Source of the DNA: Rana temporaria
Taxonomy: Eukaryota > Chordata > Amphibia > Anura > Ranidae
Assembly: GCF_905171775.1 (NCBI RefSeq)
Contig: NC_053501.1
Location: forward strand, 21,096,598-21,160,597
Length of the DNA stretch: 64,000 bases
Direction: 5' to 3'
Shown here: positions 1-10,573 of the stretch, in pieces
Position numbering within the stretch: position 1 is the first letter of the stretch
Layout: each line of letters opens with the position of its first letter
Program-made: the position numbers and the translations under genes
Notes under the pieces: generated by a model
The model's database searches: none
What the model was told of the DNA's origin: nothing
Seen by the model: the letters and a program-made list of their open reading frames with translations, nothing else

Positions 1-704
1 TAAACAGAAAATGTTTGTATTGTTGGAGAGGAACACTCCATATAGTTTATGAGATTCTGTGTGTGTTTACAAATTATACACAGAATAATATGTGGACAAG
101 AGCTCATTAGAAAGCGATAAGTCTATTGAAGACACTAAGATGACACACAATCAAGTGTGCACGGCTTTAAAATGTAGCCGATCTTGCTGTTCTGTACTTA
201 TTTATTTTCTCCTCAATCTGTATACTGTAATGACAGACTGTATTTATGGCTGGAGAATGCACTGAGATCGAGTTCCAGCCTTGGCTGAGGTATGCCTTTT
301 ATGAATTCCCATTATAAATACAATACTAAAGAGAAGATTTAGATAGCCAGGAACTTTTTGCAATAGTGTTGCTATAGAAAATGTGCAATTAAAACACTTT
401 TAATTGCTCTTTGTATCAAAAATGGCCATGTGACATTCTCTATTATAACTCTATGAAAACGACAAGCCTTTCTGGGGAAACAAACTTACTTCTTGGGTTT
501 CCCCAACTCTCTAGCAGCTGATTACACATGAATTGTTGAAGCTCTGCCTGTCAGAAGAGAATGGCATGGAGCTGTAATTGCAGCCTTTTGTGGGGATGCT
601 GCAGGTATGTACAGCCTATTTTACCTGTGACAGTCTCCACAATGAAGGTGGAATGGGAGCTGCCACAACATATTTCACCAGTTGCCTACTGGGCACTTTC
701 ACCC
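1..704. other. Unclassified intergenic sequence
   Basis: AT-rich sequence with no credible open frame, tandem repeat or terminal inverted repeat, and no match to any family found elsewhere in the window. It may be single-copy flank or an old decayed repeat. Confidence 0.4.
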
Positions 705-810
705 CCTTCTTGCCCAGACCAATTTTCAGCTTTCAGCGCTGTAACACTTTGAATGACAATTGTGCAGCGCTGTACCCAGAGCTTTCTTTTGGTGGTATTT
801 AATCACCAGT
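705..810 (-). repeat. Fragment of the TTAACCACTT element family
   Basis: The stretch carrying 'TTTCAGCTTTCAG' and 'CTTTTGGTGGTATTT' matches the interior of the larger element at 36405-37383 and, inverted, the one at 16553-17526. Neither terminus is present. The MITE at 811 cuts it off on the right. Confidence 0.7.
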
Positions 811-1546
811 GGCCCAGATTCAAGAAGCAATTGCGCCTGTGTAACCATAGGTTACACAGCGCAATTGCTTACTTGCTCCGGCGTAGCGAATGCTCCTGAT
901 TCAGGAACATCGCTACGCCGACTGCAGCCTAAGATCTGCGCGGCATAAGGCTCTTATGCCTGCATATCTTAGGCTGCATTCTTGCGATGACCGCTAGGGG
1001 GCGTTCTCGTTGTGCTCAGTGTATAGTATGCAAATTGCATACTAACACCGATTCACAACGTTGCGCAAGCCCTGCGTACGCAAGTTACGTCGTTTCCATA
1101 CGGCGTGTTTAGCGTAAGGCTGCTTCTTCTAATAGTAGGGGCAGCCAATGCTAAAGTATACCCGTCGTTCCCGCGTCGCGAAATTTGAATTTCACGTTGT
1201 TTGCGTAAGTGATTCGTGAATGGCGCTGGACGCCATTCACGTTCACTTGGAAGCAAATGACGTCCTTGCGACGTCATTTGCCGCAATGCACGTCTGGAAA
1301 GTTTCCCGACGGAGCATGCGCTCTACGCTCGGCGCGGGAGCGCGCCTAATTTAAATGATTCCCGCCCCCTACGGGATCATTTACATTAGGCGCCCTTACG
1401 CAGGGCAAGTTTACACAGCGCACACGCAATTTACGGAGCTACTGCTCCGTGAATCGCGGGTAGCGCAGGAAATTTGCGGGGGCGCAGGGCAAAAACGCTG
1501 CCCTGCGCCTCCATAAAAAAGGGGCAAATCTACCTGAATCCGGGCC
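811..1546. mobile_element. GGCCCAGATTC MITE, copy 1
   Basis: Non-autonomous DNA transposon of 736 bp with inverted ends GGCCCAGATTCAAG and CTGAATCCGGGCC. A subterminal hairpin follows each end. It is clearly homologous to 7373-8102 and more distantly to 24461-25182. Copy 2 has a 3-bp ATT duplication, which suggests a PIF/Harbinger-type element; this copy has AGT on the left and ATT on the right, so its duplication is eroded. No transposase is encoded. Confidence 0.85.
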
Positions 1547-1660
1547 ATTGTGTTTTTTCTTTTTTTGCTAAGCAAAACAAAAAAAAAGACCAAAAATTTG
1601 GAAAATAAAAGTTTTTCTTAGTTTCTGTTATAAAATTTTGCAAACAGGTAATTTTTCTCC

Positions 1661-1809
1661 TTCACTGATATACACTGATGTACGCTGATGAGACTGCACT
1701 GATAGGCACTAATAGGCAGCACTGAAAGTCTGCACTGATTGGCAGCACTCATGAGCCGGCACTGATTGACAGCACTGATGGGGCTGCACTGATCATCAGA
1801 ACACTGATG
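1661..1809. repeat. Degenerate CACTGAT minisatellite
   Basis: Imperfect repeats built on 'GCACTGAT' with variable spacers of about 8-20 bp. The array abuts the broken left edge of the Tc1 relic. Confidence 0.75.
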
Positions 1810-1993
1810 GGCAAGATGAATGCAGTATGTTATCAAAAGGAACATTTGCATTCATCAGCCAGGAAGCTGTGCATGGGACGTACTTGGACATTCCAACATG
1901 ACAATGATCCAAAACACAAGGCCAAGCCGACCTGTCATTGGCTACAGCAGAATAAAGCGAAGGTTCTGGAGTGGCCATCTCAGTCTCCTGACC

Positions 1994-2534
1994 TTAAAGC
2001 GGAGTTGCGGCCACAATTTCACTTTTTAAATATAAATACCCCTGTAATACACAAGCTTAATGTATTCTAGTAAAGTTAGTCTGTAAACTAAGGTCCGTTT
2101 TGTTAGGTTGTTACAGCATTTAGACACTTTATAAAATAGAAATTGACTGGGACCATCTTAAGTGTGGGCATCATGAAGCCAGACTGTATGACTTCCTGGA
2201 TTTCAGCCTTGCAGATCTCGCACATGCTCAGTGCTGCTCAAGCAGTGTCAGATCAGGTTTCAGCACCTGTGCTGTCCAAGTCACATGATTCTTTGAGACT
2301 GGGGAGTGCACAGACTCCTGGAAAGTTACACCCACTACATTCCCAGGAGTCTGTGCGGTGTAGGTTAGGAAGCATTAAGCACCTAGGTGCAGGAAGTGGG
2401 AAGATTAACTATTCTGCCTAGCAACAACACTTTGAAGGCATCTAAAAAAAAAAAAAAAATTTGTAAAGGACTAATGACATTTTTTTTAAAACTACTGATG
2501 TAATGTTATATTTATGGGTGGAACTCCACTTTAA
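1994..2534 (+). mobile_element. TTAAAGCGGAGTTCC MITE, copy 1, inside the Tc1 relic
   Basis: The ends are TTAAAGCGGAGTTG and GTGGAACTCCACTTTAA, bounded by TTAA (1994-1997 and 2531-2534). TTAA target use is typical of piggyBac-like and some Kolobok-like elements. Other copies lie at 10036-10573, 20954-21300 and 29733-30261. No coding capacity. Confidence 0.9.
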
Positions 2535-2727
2535 TATCATTGAGCCACTCTGGGGAGATCTCAAACGTGCCGTTCATGCAAGACAGCCCAAGAATTTACA
2601 GGAACTGGAGGCTTTTTGCATAGAAGAATGGGCAGCTTTACCATCTGAGAAGATAAAGAGCCTCATCCACAAATACCACAAAAGACTTCAAGCTGCCATT
2701 GATGTTAAAAGGGGACAATACACGGTA

Positions 2728-3214
2728 TTAAAGCGGATGTGCCACTAAAACAATATATTAAAAGCTAGCAGCTACAAATACTGCAGCTGCTGACTTTTAA
2801 TATAAGGACACTTACCTGTCCTGGAGTCCAGCGGTGATCGCAGCAGAGGATGAGCCGATCGCTCGTCACCCTGCTGCTCCCCCCTCCATCCACGGTGAGG
2901 GAACCAGGAAGTGAAGCGCTGCGGCTTCACTGCCCGGTTCCCTACGGCGCATGCGCGAGTCGCGCTGCGCCCGCCGATTGGCTCACACGCTGTGTGCTGG
3001 GAGCCGAGTGTTCCCAGCACACAACGGGCGACAGACGGGATGTGACGGAATGCCCGTCTTTCGCCCGTAGCGTGTGGCCGGAAGTGGGTGCAAATACCTG
3101 TCTTTAGACAGGTGTCTGCACCCCCCTCCCCCCTGAAAGGTGTCAAATGTGACACCGGAGGGGGGGAGGGTTCCGATCAGCGGGACTCCACTTTAGGGTG
3201 GAGGACCGCTTTAA
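2728..3214 (+). mobile_element. TTAAAGCGGATG MITE inserted in the Tc1 3' end
   Basis: Bounded by TTAA at 2728-2731 and 3211-3214, with inverted ends TTAAAGCGGA and GACCGCTTTAA. The internal stem 'AGCAGCTACAAATACTGCAG' and the segment 'GACACTTACCTGTCC' recur at 52311-52612. The right half is GC-rich. Tc1 3' sequence resumes directly after it. Confidence 0.85.
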
Positions 3215-3516
3215 GAACTGGGGTATGTAAACTTCTGTTCAGGGTCATTTGGGTAGTTCCTGTTGTGATTATGATTTAAAAAGAGTAAACACAGTTGATT
3301 GATAATAAATGACTTCAGCCAATCACCATGAGTGAAAGAAAAGTTGTTGTGTTATCATTCATATTCTCTGAAAAATGGCCAAGAAATCATAAATTCTGCT
3401 AGGGTATGTAAATTTCTGAGCACAACTTTAAATCTAAAGGGAACTAAACAACAAAAATTGTATAAGGTATATCCAGCTTTAGGGAGATTGTACAGATTAT
3501 AACATGTGGCGAGTTT

Positions 3517-3794
3517 TACCCCCCTTTTACACTGGTGCGAATTGTCATGTGATTTGACAGTTCTAAATCGCATGAGAAGTCACACCCCATTGTCGGCAAT
3601 GGAACTGTTCAAATCGCTGTGACTCTGACTTTATGCACTATTGTTTTCTCATTCAGGTGCAACTTGCATAGACATCTGTGCATGAAGTTACACAGATGTC
3701 AGGCAAGTCGCACCTGAAATCGCACTGACCTGCGGCTTTGAGATTGCACTAAGTAGCACAATTCAAAGTCGCATTCAGTGTGAACGGGGGGCTT
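3517..3794. mobile_element. Hairpin MITE with ACACTG ends
   Basis: About 278 bp. The ends CCCCCTTTTACACTGGTGCG and CGCATTCAGTGTGAACGGGG are imperfect inverted repeats, and the interior folds back on itself around 'CACAGATGTC'. No clear target duplication. Confidence 0.65.
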
Positions 3795-4535
3795 AAATTG
3801 ATAACCTGACACAGGTATGGATCTATCAAGCGGAATTACGTTCATCTCCTCTAGCTGGCGTCGACACCTTCGCTTGTTTTCTTTCGGGTTTGGGATCCTC
3901 AGTTATTCTGACTGGCCAGGCTGGAATGATGTGCATCTTCCTTCTACAGGGTAGTTAGTATATGTGTTAGAAGGGGGTGGGAGCAGTTTTAAGCTTTGTT
4001 AGTTCTAGCCTTGAATTTCCCCTTAAAGGGGTTGTAAAGGAAAACATTTTTTTCCATAATAAGCATCCTTTACCTGCAGACATTCCTCTTTTCACTTCCT
4101 CATTGTTCATTTTTGCTCAGAAGTTGCTCTATTTCTTCTCTGTTCTGTTCACTTCCTGCTTGTCTGATTGTTACTCACCACCGTGATGGGAGGCTTTACT
4201 GCGGTGGTCAGTGACGTGCTCGCCCCCTCCTGGGAACTACATCTGTGCGGCAGGACGCTCTCTACGTGTTAGACTTCAAGGAGGTGTGAATTACTGGGCG
4301 TGCCGCAATGCATACTGGGAAATGTAGTTCTTACATGAACGAGCGCCGCAAACCAGGAAGTGAATGAGAGAACAGAAACTAGAACGCCGGAGGTGATATA
4401 GATGAAGGAATTTAATAGGTATTTACTCGTTTTTTTAACAGAATCATTACACTATTCTGTCTGTCTACCTTGCAGACATTAATTTTAGGCAAAAATAGGA
4501 TTTTTTGTACTCACCGTAAAATCCTTTTCTCTGAA

Positions 4536-4720
4536 GTCCATGGACGGACACAGCTCCTTAAATCTTGACAAGTGGGTTATGTTCCCTGTTTACAGGAGAG
4601 GACTAGGCAGAAACATGTTAAATAGTTAAATACATGTTACATTAACAGAGTTGAACAGCCCCGCCCAGGGGGCGGTCCCTCCAGACATAACCCTTCTCCC
4701 TGCAGCTTGCAGCCTCAGTT
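4536..4720 (+). repeat. Left arm of the 185-bp inverted repeat
   Basis: Begins TCCATGGACGGACACAGCTC and ends near GCAGCCTCAGTT. It pairs almost base for base with 6981-7165 in inverted orientation. Confidence 0.9.
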
Positions 4721-5499
4721 CGTAACAAGCAGTACAAACCTAAAAAGGAGGGGTGGGAGCTGTGTCCGTCCATGGACTTCAGAGAAAAGGATTTTACGGT
4801 GAGTACAAAAAATCCTATTTTCTCTTATCGTCCATGGACGGACACAGCTCCTTAAATCTTGACAAGTGGGACGTCCCCAAGCAGTGTCAAAAAACGAAGG
4901 GTGGGAAATATATCAGTAAAAACAATTTTAACTTCACCCCAAAACAAGCAGAGCTCCTCAACGGAGGAGGTGCAACTTTAAACAGCCGCCGGCAAAAACT
5001 AGCGGCTGAAAAAAACATCATAAGATGCACTCACAGCAACCATGTAAATTCTGGAAAAAGCGTGAACGGACGAGCAAATCGCCGCCTCGCACACCTGTGA
5101 GACCGACGCATGATGTCGAAAAAAAAAAAAAAAACCCAGGAAGCACCAATTGCCCTGGTCGAAAGTGCCGTGACCGGAAAGGGGGGCCCGCCCTTAGGAG
5201 CATAGGCCTGTATGACGGCCTGCCCGATCCACCGAGAAATGGTGGTCGACGAGACTGCCAGGCCCTTTTGTGGACCAGACACCGACACAAAAGAGAGTCA
5301 GAAGCTCCGAAATGGAGCCGTAGTAGGCTGGTATACCCACAAAGCGCGTACCACGCCTAAAGTATGAAAGGCCGAAACCTCCTTCGGAAGAAGGGAAGGT
5401 CGCGGGCGCACCATCACCTAATCCTTATGGGGGATCAAGCATGGCGGCTTGCAAGACAAGACCGCCAACTCAGAAACCCCTCTAACAGAGGTAAAGGTC

Positions 5500-6870
5500 A
5501 CTAAAGGGGCCACCTTCTGAGATAGTGTCAAGAGAAAATCTCTCTGATGTTTCCAAAAGGAAGGTTCCTGAAGAACCGAGAGCACCAGAGTCAAAACTCA
5601 TGGGGGAAGAGATGGGCCAAGAGGGGAAAGTATATGACAAACCCCTTGCACACAAAAAAAGGGGACCCACCAGGGAACGGGCCGCAAAAAGGCCACTAAA
5701 AGAACACAGCCAAGGCTGAAATCTGCCCCCAAACGGTGCTTTAAGCAATTTTTAGATCCAATCCAAGCTTTAAAAACAGCAGGACCCTGGACACCGAGAG
5801 TACGCCCGTGGACGTCACTCCATCCCTTCGCACCAAGAGAGGTGCGACGGTAGATCCTCCGGAAGAAGACTACGGTGCCCTGTTGAGATGACCGAGTCAG
5901 ACAGACCCTGGTCACCTAAAGTCTGGCTTCCAATAACCATGTTAAGCAAGTCAGTGACTGTACAACAGGAGGAAGTATGGGACCTTGAGACAGGAACCTC
6001 CTGCCCTGGCAATCGCCAGGGTGCCTCCGCTACCAGGCGCCCGATATCAGCGTACCAAGGACGCCGAGATTAATCTGGAGCGATAAGAATCATCGGGATC
6101 TCCTCAGCATCCACTCTGTGGTGCGGCCGAGGAAGCAACTACCATGGAGGAATGGCAAAAAATCACTGATACAGACAACACAGGGCCACCAGCGCGACTG
6201 ACGCGTCTGTACAAGATCACTAGACCTGGCCACTAACTGACACCCTTGCGGCGGAGACAAGCTGCCAGGAGATCCATGCCATGTGAGGCTCACCTCCTGC
6301 AAGGGAGCCGAAACACCCCAAGCACAAAGACCAGTCGCCCTGGTCCAGCATCTGGCGACTCCAGTAGTCCGCCTGCCGGCATACCTGATGGTAGACTGAA
6401 GCCACGGCCGTGGCATTGTCCGGCTGAAACCAGATCGGTCGACCACAAGGAGACGCATAGCCTGATCGCCTAAAATAGTAGGACAATGAACAGTAGACAG
6501 CACCTGGTATTCCCAGGCGGTCTCCCACCAGGCACTAGCCAGGCCCTGGGTAGCTACCGAGACCAGACACATTCAAGGAGGTGTGGTCATAGGTCCACGC
6601 AAGTCCAGCGACTCAGGGCCGACTGGACCCCCCAGTTTTGTGAACCTCCAGGTTCACAACCCGTGAGCTGGCATCCGTCGTAAACACCGACCACTGGAAG
6701 GAAGGAACAACTTCCCGGACCGAATAGTCGGGAATCTCTGTCACCAACTCAGAGAGACTCTGACTAGGTGGCGCACAGGAATCTAATGATTTCAGAGACA
6801 AGAGATTTTTACCACCTGGACAGTAGTTCCACTGGAAAACCAGGGTGTGGAACTGGGCATACAGTACCAC
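5500..6870 (-). pseudogene. Decayed DIRS-type RT/RNase H fragments
   Basis: On the minus strand, residues SVFTTDASSR (near 6670-6700) followed downstream by QPDNATAVASVYHQ (near 6400-6450) match the order and spacing of conserved aspartates in the RNase H domain of DIRS and related retroelements (TDAS followed by DNxTxV with a YxNxQG-like segment). The GG of the canonical motif is degraded, and the reading alternates between frames with stops. Upstream reverse transcriptase motifs were not found. The family call rests on these motifs and on the flanking inverted repeats. Confidence 0.5.
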
Positions 6871-6980
6871 CTTGAAGGAGGCTACCCACAGACCCCGTAA
6901 AATAAAATAAAATAAAATTTCTCCTCAGGGCGCTGGGCCCAAAGGGAGCCATACGTCCTTCTCCTTTGCTAGGCAGAACG

Positions 6981-7165
6981 AAACTGAGGCTGCAAGCTGC
7001 AGGGAGAAGGGTTATGTCTGGAGGGACCGCCCCCTGGGCGGGGCTGTTCAACTCTGTTAATGTAACATGTATTTAACTATTTAACATGTTTCTGCCTAGT
7101 CCTCTCCTGTAAACAGGGAACATAACCCACTTGTCAAGATTTAAGGAGCTGTGTCCGTCCATGGA
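6981..7165 (-). repeat. Right arm of the 185-bp inverted repeat
   Basis: Inverted partner of 4536-4720, ending CTGTGTCCGTCCATGGA. Confidence 0.9.
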
Positions 7166-7372
7166 CGATAAGAGAAACATTTTTTTCCTTTACAACTCCT
7201 TTAAGACTGCATTCACCATTGAAGTAAATGAAGGCTGTAGAAAACTTGCAACTATGTGGAACTCATTGGAGGATGACTCTGTAAAGGATACTTCTATTAA
7301 TTATGTGTGAAGGTCCTAATGGGTAATATTCTAATCAGACCTTTGATCACCCCAGGCTCGATTACACACATT

Positions 7373-8102
7373 GGCCCAGATTCAAGAAGCACTTGCGCCC
7401 GCGCAACCATAGGTTACGCAGCGCAAGTGCTTACTTGCTCCGGTGTAACGAGTGCTCCTGATTCAGGAACCTCGTTACACCGACTGCAGGCTAAAATCTG
7501 CGCGGCATAAGGCTCTTATGCCTCGCAGATTTTAGGCTGCATTCTTGCGGGGGCCGCTCCCATTGTGTATCAGCGTGTAGTATGCAAATTGCATACTACC
7601 ACTGATTCACAAGCTTGCGCGGGCCCCGCGCAAGCCAGGTACGGAGTTTCCGTACGGCTACTTTTAGCGCAAGGCTGCCCCTTCTAATAGTAGGGGCAGC
7701 CAATGCTAAAGTATAGCCGGCCTTCCCGCGCCGTGAAATTTGAATTTCACGGCGTTTGCGTAAGTGAAACGTGAATGGCGCTGGACGCCATTCACGTTCA
7801 CTTAGAAGCAAATGACGTCCTTGCGACGTCATTTGCCGCAATGCACGTCGGGAAAGTTACCCGACGGAGCATGCGCTGTACGCTCGGCCCGGGAGCGCGC
7901 CTAATTTAAATGATTCCCGCCCCCGGCAGGATCATTTAACTTGCGCGCGCATACGCCGGGCAAATTTGCCGGCGCGCCCTCGCAATTCACGGAGCTACTG
8001 CTCTGTGAATCGAGGGCAGCGCAAAATATTTGCGGGGGCGCAGGGCAAAATCGTTGCCCTGCTCCCCCGCAAATATCGCGCAATTCTACTTGAATCTGGG
8101 CC
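7373..8102. mobile_element. GGCCCAGATTC MITE, copy 2
   Basis: 730 bp with ends GGCCCAGATTCAAGAAGCAC and CTACTTGAATCTGGGCC. It is flanked by ATT on both sides (7370-7372 and 8103-8105), a clean 3-bp duplication. It aligns with 811-1546 along its whole length. Confidence 0.9.
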
Positions 8103-8498
8103 ATTGTAATCAAATTTACAATGTAAATTTGGAATTGGGCTTACCCTAACTGTCCGGAAACGTGGGCTCCCAATGTAAAATAAAATCCACACTACGTGGC
8201 AAAGACTTCTTCTGGCACTGCTGCCCTAATGAAGTTACATAAAAAAAATTGCTTTTAATTAGCATCATGCTTATGTGAAATGTACAACACAGCAGGTGTT
8301 CAAACATGTAGAGCAGACCTGCTAAAAGCCCACCACTTGCATCAACCACAAATGCTTCCCCAGACACTGGTTAAAGAACACGGCTCTACACATTTCTAAC
8401 TATTTAAAACCTAACCGTGACCTATTTTCAATGTCACTGAAATAAAGACCATGATATTTTTCATCCATCATTGCCAACTTTGGTTTCTTCACCTAGGA
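8103..8498. other. Unclassified sequence
   Basis: No repeat shared with the rest of the window, no credible coding frame and no terminal repeats seen. Confidence 0.3.
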
Positions 8499-8872
8499 CA
8501 CGTGTCAAACACAAAGATCCGCGGGCTGAATCTGCTTCTGCAGGTGCGGCACCTCCCCTTGCCTCAGCAGTCAGAAGCAGAGGAGGACAGAATGCCTCAG
8601 CCAGATCCTGCATTTCTCTGCGCAGCTGTGGAGAGGCTTGTCTCTGCTAATTCCAGTCTCAGCAGAGAGGAGAACATAACTCCTACAGATCCTGTGAGTC
8701 CCTCATCTTTGCCTCCCCTGGTATCAGTATTCGGCAGACTCTGGCAGCTGACTCCAGCCCTCCTCCAGACCCTGCACTTTCCAGCTTCTCCCAGCAGCAG
8801 CAAAAAGTAAGAGCGGCGCACTGTGATGAAGGGAGGGTGGGGGACTCTTGACTTCTGATGGTGGGGCGGCTC
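8499..8872 (+). mobile_element. Possible hAT left end and flank
   Basis: 'GTGTCAAACACAAAGATCC' followed by 'CGCGGGCTGAATCTG' resembles the left terminus of a common vertebrate hAT group. No right end or 8-bp duplication was found. A 119-codon frame runs through this GC-richer stretch but matches no family I know. Confidence 0.35.
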
Positions 8873-9060
8873 TTAAAGGGGTTGTAAAGGTTTGTTTTTT
8901 ATTTTCCAAATAGTTTAAGTTAGTGCATTGTTGGTTCACTTATCTTTCCCGTCGATTTCCCTTCTTTATTTATTTTTTGTTTTGTTTTCTTTGTCTGACT
9001 TTCTCACTTCCTGTTCCTCCTCAGTAAGCTGTTCTGGCTGACTAAACACCGCTCGGATGA
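8873..9060 (+). mobile_element. TTAAAGGGGTTGTAAAGG MITE, copy 2 (partial)
   Basis: Starts with TTAAAGGGGTTGTAAAGG and continues with the family's 'TCACTTCCTGTTCCTC' segment. The right half is missing or replaced by the palindromic block at 9062. Confidence 0.7.
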
Positions 9061-9061
9061 T

Positions 9062-9192
9062 GGTGTAACAAAGGAACAGGTAGATAGCCGACACGCGTTT
9101 CGCACTGAGCTAGTGCTTAATCATGGCGCCATGATTAAGCACTAGCTCAGTGCAAAACGCGTCGGCTATCTACCTGTTCCTTTGTTGCACCT
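9062..9192. repeat. 130-bp near-perfect palindrome
   Basis: Two arms of about 65 bp meet at GGCGCC (9125-9130). They differ by a 2-bp indel and three substitutions. The arms carry 'CACGCGTTTCGCACTGAG' and 'TAGTGCTTAATCATGG'. Probably a fold-back end of a dispersed frog repeat: the sequence right of it resembles repeat tail sequence ending with AATAAAAG. Confidence 0.9.
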
Positions 9193-10035
9193 TGTGAAGT
9201 GATGTACTTGCTGTGTTTTTTTTAATAAAAGACAACCGTTTGGTCATTGGAGTGCGGCTATCCATCCTCTTTCTTCGTATCTTATGCATGGTCAGTGCAT
9301 CGCCAGCACCCACGGTATCCTGAGTCAGTCCATCTCTACATAGTGACCCACCTGGAGCGGTGATCCCTTCTCTTCTCTATTGGTTTTGGATCCTGCACGA
9401 ACACTAAGTAGATGGGTGTCCTGGGAACTAAGGACTCCCCTGAGGGGGCATCTTGTCTGGGAGCTGTGGCAGCGTGAGGTGAAAAAGGGCCCAAACGAGG
9501 ACACGCGAGGGCAGGGGAGACATGTCCACAAAGTGATGGCTCCAGCACAACCTGATGGCTAGAGGGCATCTGGGAGGCTTCTATAAAAAAAAGTAAAAAT
9601 GTATAGTGATAAGGTTGACATTTCTGTACTTGAATAAAAACAGAGGGTGCATCTCAAAGGTCAGCTGCATATGTTACCTGATAGTAGGGCATGGGAAGCC
9701 AAGATGTGCACTGGTAGGTGCTGGCCAAGAGATGAAAGAGAGCCAACAATGTGGACAGGCCGCCGCAAATTAAACCAACGGTGGTCCGGTGCTGGGGGAG
9801 GAGAAGGCACAATGACACCGTCATTCGGCATCAGGCAACACCTCCCATTCGCCGGCGGGTGTAAAGACGCTGTTGGAGACGTAGTTCAACGTCACACGCA
9901 CGGTGCATCAGGCGTGACGTCGATGCACAGCAGGAAGGATCCACCCACTCCAATAGGGGAGAGGGGAGGTCCCATGGTGCGCATCGCAGCTCCCCTGCAT
10001 ATCACCATGCAGACTATTGCTCCTCTTCCTCTGCA
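9193..10035. other. Unclassified, probably repeat-derived sequence
   Basis: The first ~130 bp look like the continuation of the palindromic repeat. The rest has moderate GC, short open frames on both strands that overlap one another, and no recognisable domain. Confidence 0.3.
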
Positions 10036-10573
10036 TTAAAGCGGAGTTCCGGCCACAATTTCACTTTTTATATATAAATACCGCTGTAATACACAAGCTT
10101 AATGTATTCTAGTAAAGTTAGTCTGTAAACTAAGGTCCGTTTTGTTAGGTTGTTACAGCATTTAGACACTTTATAAAATAGAAATTGACTGGGGCCATCT
10201 TAAGTGTGGGCATCATGAAGCCAGACTGTATGACTTCCTGGATTTCAGCCTTGCAGATCTCGCACAGGCTCAGTGCTGCACAAGCAATGTAATAGTTTTC
10301 AGATGAGGTTTCAGCACCTGTACTGTCCAAGTCACATGATTCTTTGAGACTGGGGAGTGCACAGACTCCTGGAAAGTTACACCCACTACATTCCCAGGAG
10401 TCTGTGCGGTGAAGCTTAAGCACCTAGATGCAGGAAGAGGGAAGATTAACTATTCTGCCTAGCAACAACACTTTGAAGGCATCTAAAAAATATTTTTTTT
10501 TCTTTAAGGACTAATGACATTTTTTTAAAACTACTGATGTAATGTTATATTTATGGGTGGAACTCCACTTTAA
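10036..10573 (+). mobile_element. TTAAAGCGGAGTTCC MITE, copy 2
   Basis: TTAA at 10036-10039 and 10570-10573, with left end TTAAAGCGGAGTTCCGG and right end GTGGAACTCCACTTTAA. Collinear with 1994-2534. Confidence 0.92.

Larger units (their letters stand above)
1811..3430 (+). pseudogene. 5'-truncated Tc1 transposase relic, split by two nested MITEs
   Basis: The C-terminal half of a Tc1-family DDE transposase is readable on the + strand. 1811-1993 holds the catalytic motif FQHDNDPKH and the segment VLEWPSQSPDL. 2535-2727 continues with IIEPLWGDLKRAVHARQP (third acidic residue) and the terminal helix region. 3215-3430 is the Tc1 3' non-coding tail, ending near GAGCACAACTT. Two TTAA MITEs (1994-2534 and 2728-3214) interrupt it. 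Removing the first with one TTAA copy restores the frame exactly across CTTAAT. The N-terminal DNA-binding region, the first catalytic aspartate and the left inverted repeat are missing, so it is dead. Confidence 0.93.
4490..7175 (-). mobile_element. Composite DIRS-like retroelement relic
   Basis: Bounded by a near-perfect 185-bp inverted repeat (4536-4720 and 6981-7165). On its left side is a second, shorter fold-back (4492-4556 with 4756-4822). The interior encodes decayed minus-strand protein fragments resembling the RNase H region of DIRS-type retroelements, which characteristically carry inverted terminal repeats. Alternatives are a non-autonomous DNA element that captured retroelement sequence, or two independent insertions. 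Every frame is broken. Confidence 0.55.
4023..7204 (+). mobile_element. TTAAAGGGGTTGTAAAGG MITE hosting a large insertion
   Basis: The left end TTAAAGGGGTTGTAAAGGAA (4023) and the right end TTTCCTTTACAACTCCTTTAA (to 7204) are inverted repeats with TTAA at both edges, so they look like one element interrupted by 4490-7175. Related left parts lie at 8873, 28250 and 63760. Confidence 0.75.

Noticed and set aside
2143..2421. 92-codon frame in the MITE, with similar ones at 10145-10423 and 29846-30112
   Set aside because: It recurs in copies of one non-autonomous MITE, lacks an ATG start in some copies and resembles no protein.
8451..8810. 119-codon frame
   Set aside because: No domain, and it overlaps a minus-strand frame in GC-richer, probably hAT-derived sequence.
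9062..9192. tRNA- or miRNA-like hairpin
   Set aside because: The palindrome has no loop and no tRNA box motifs; it better fits a fold-back repeat end.
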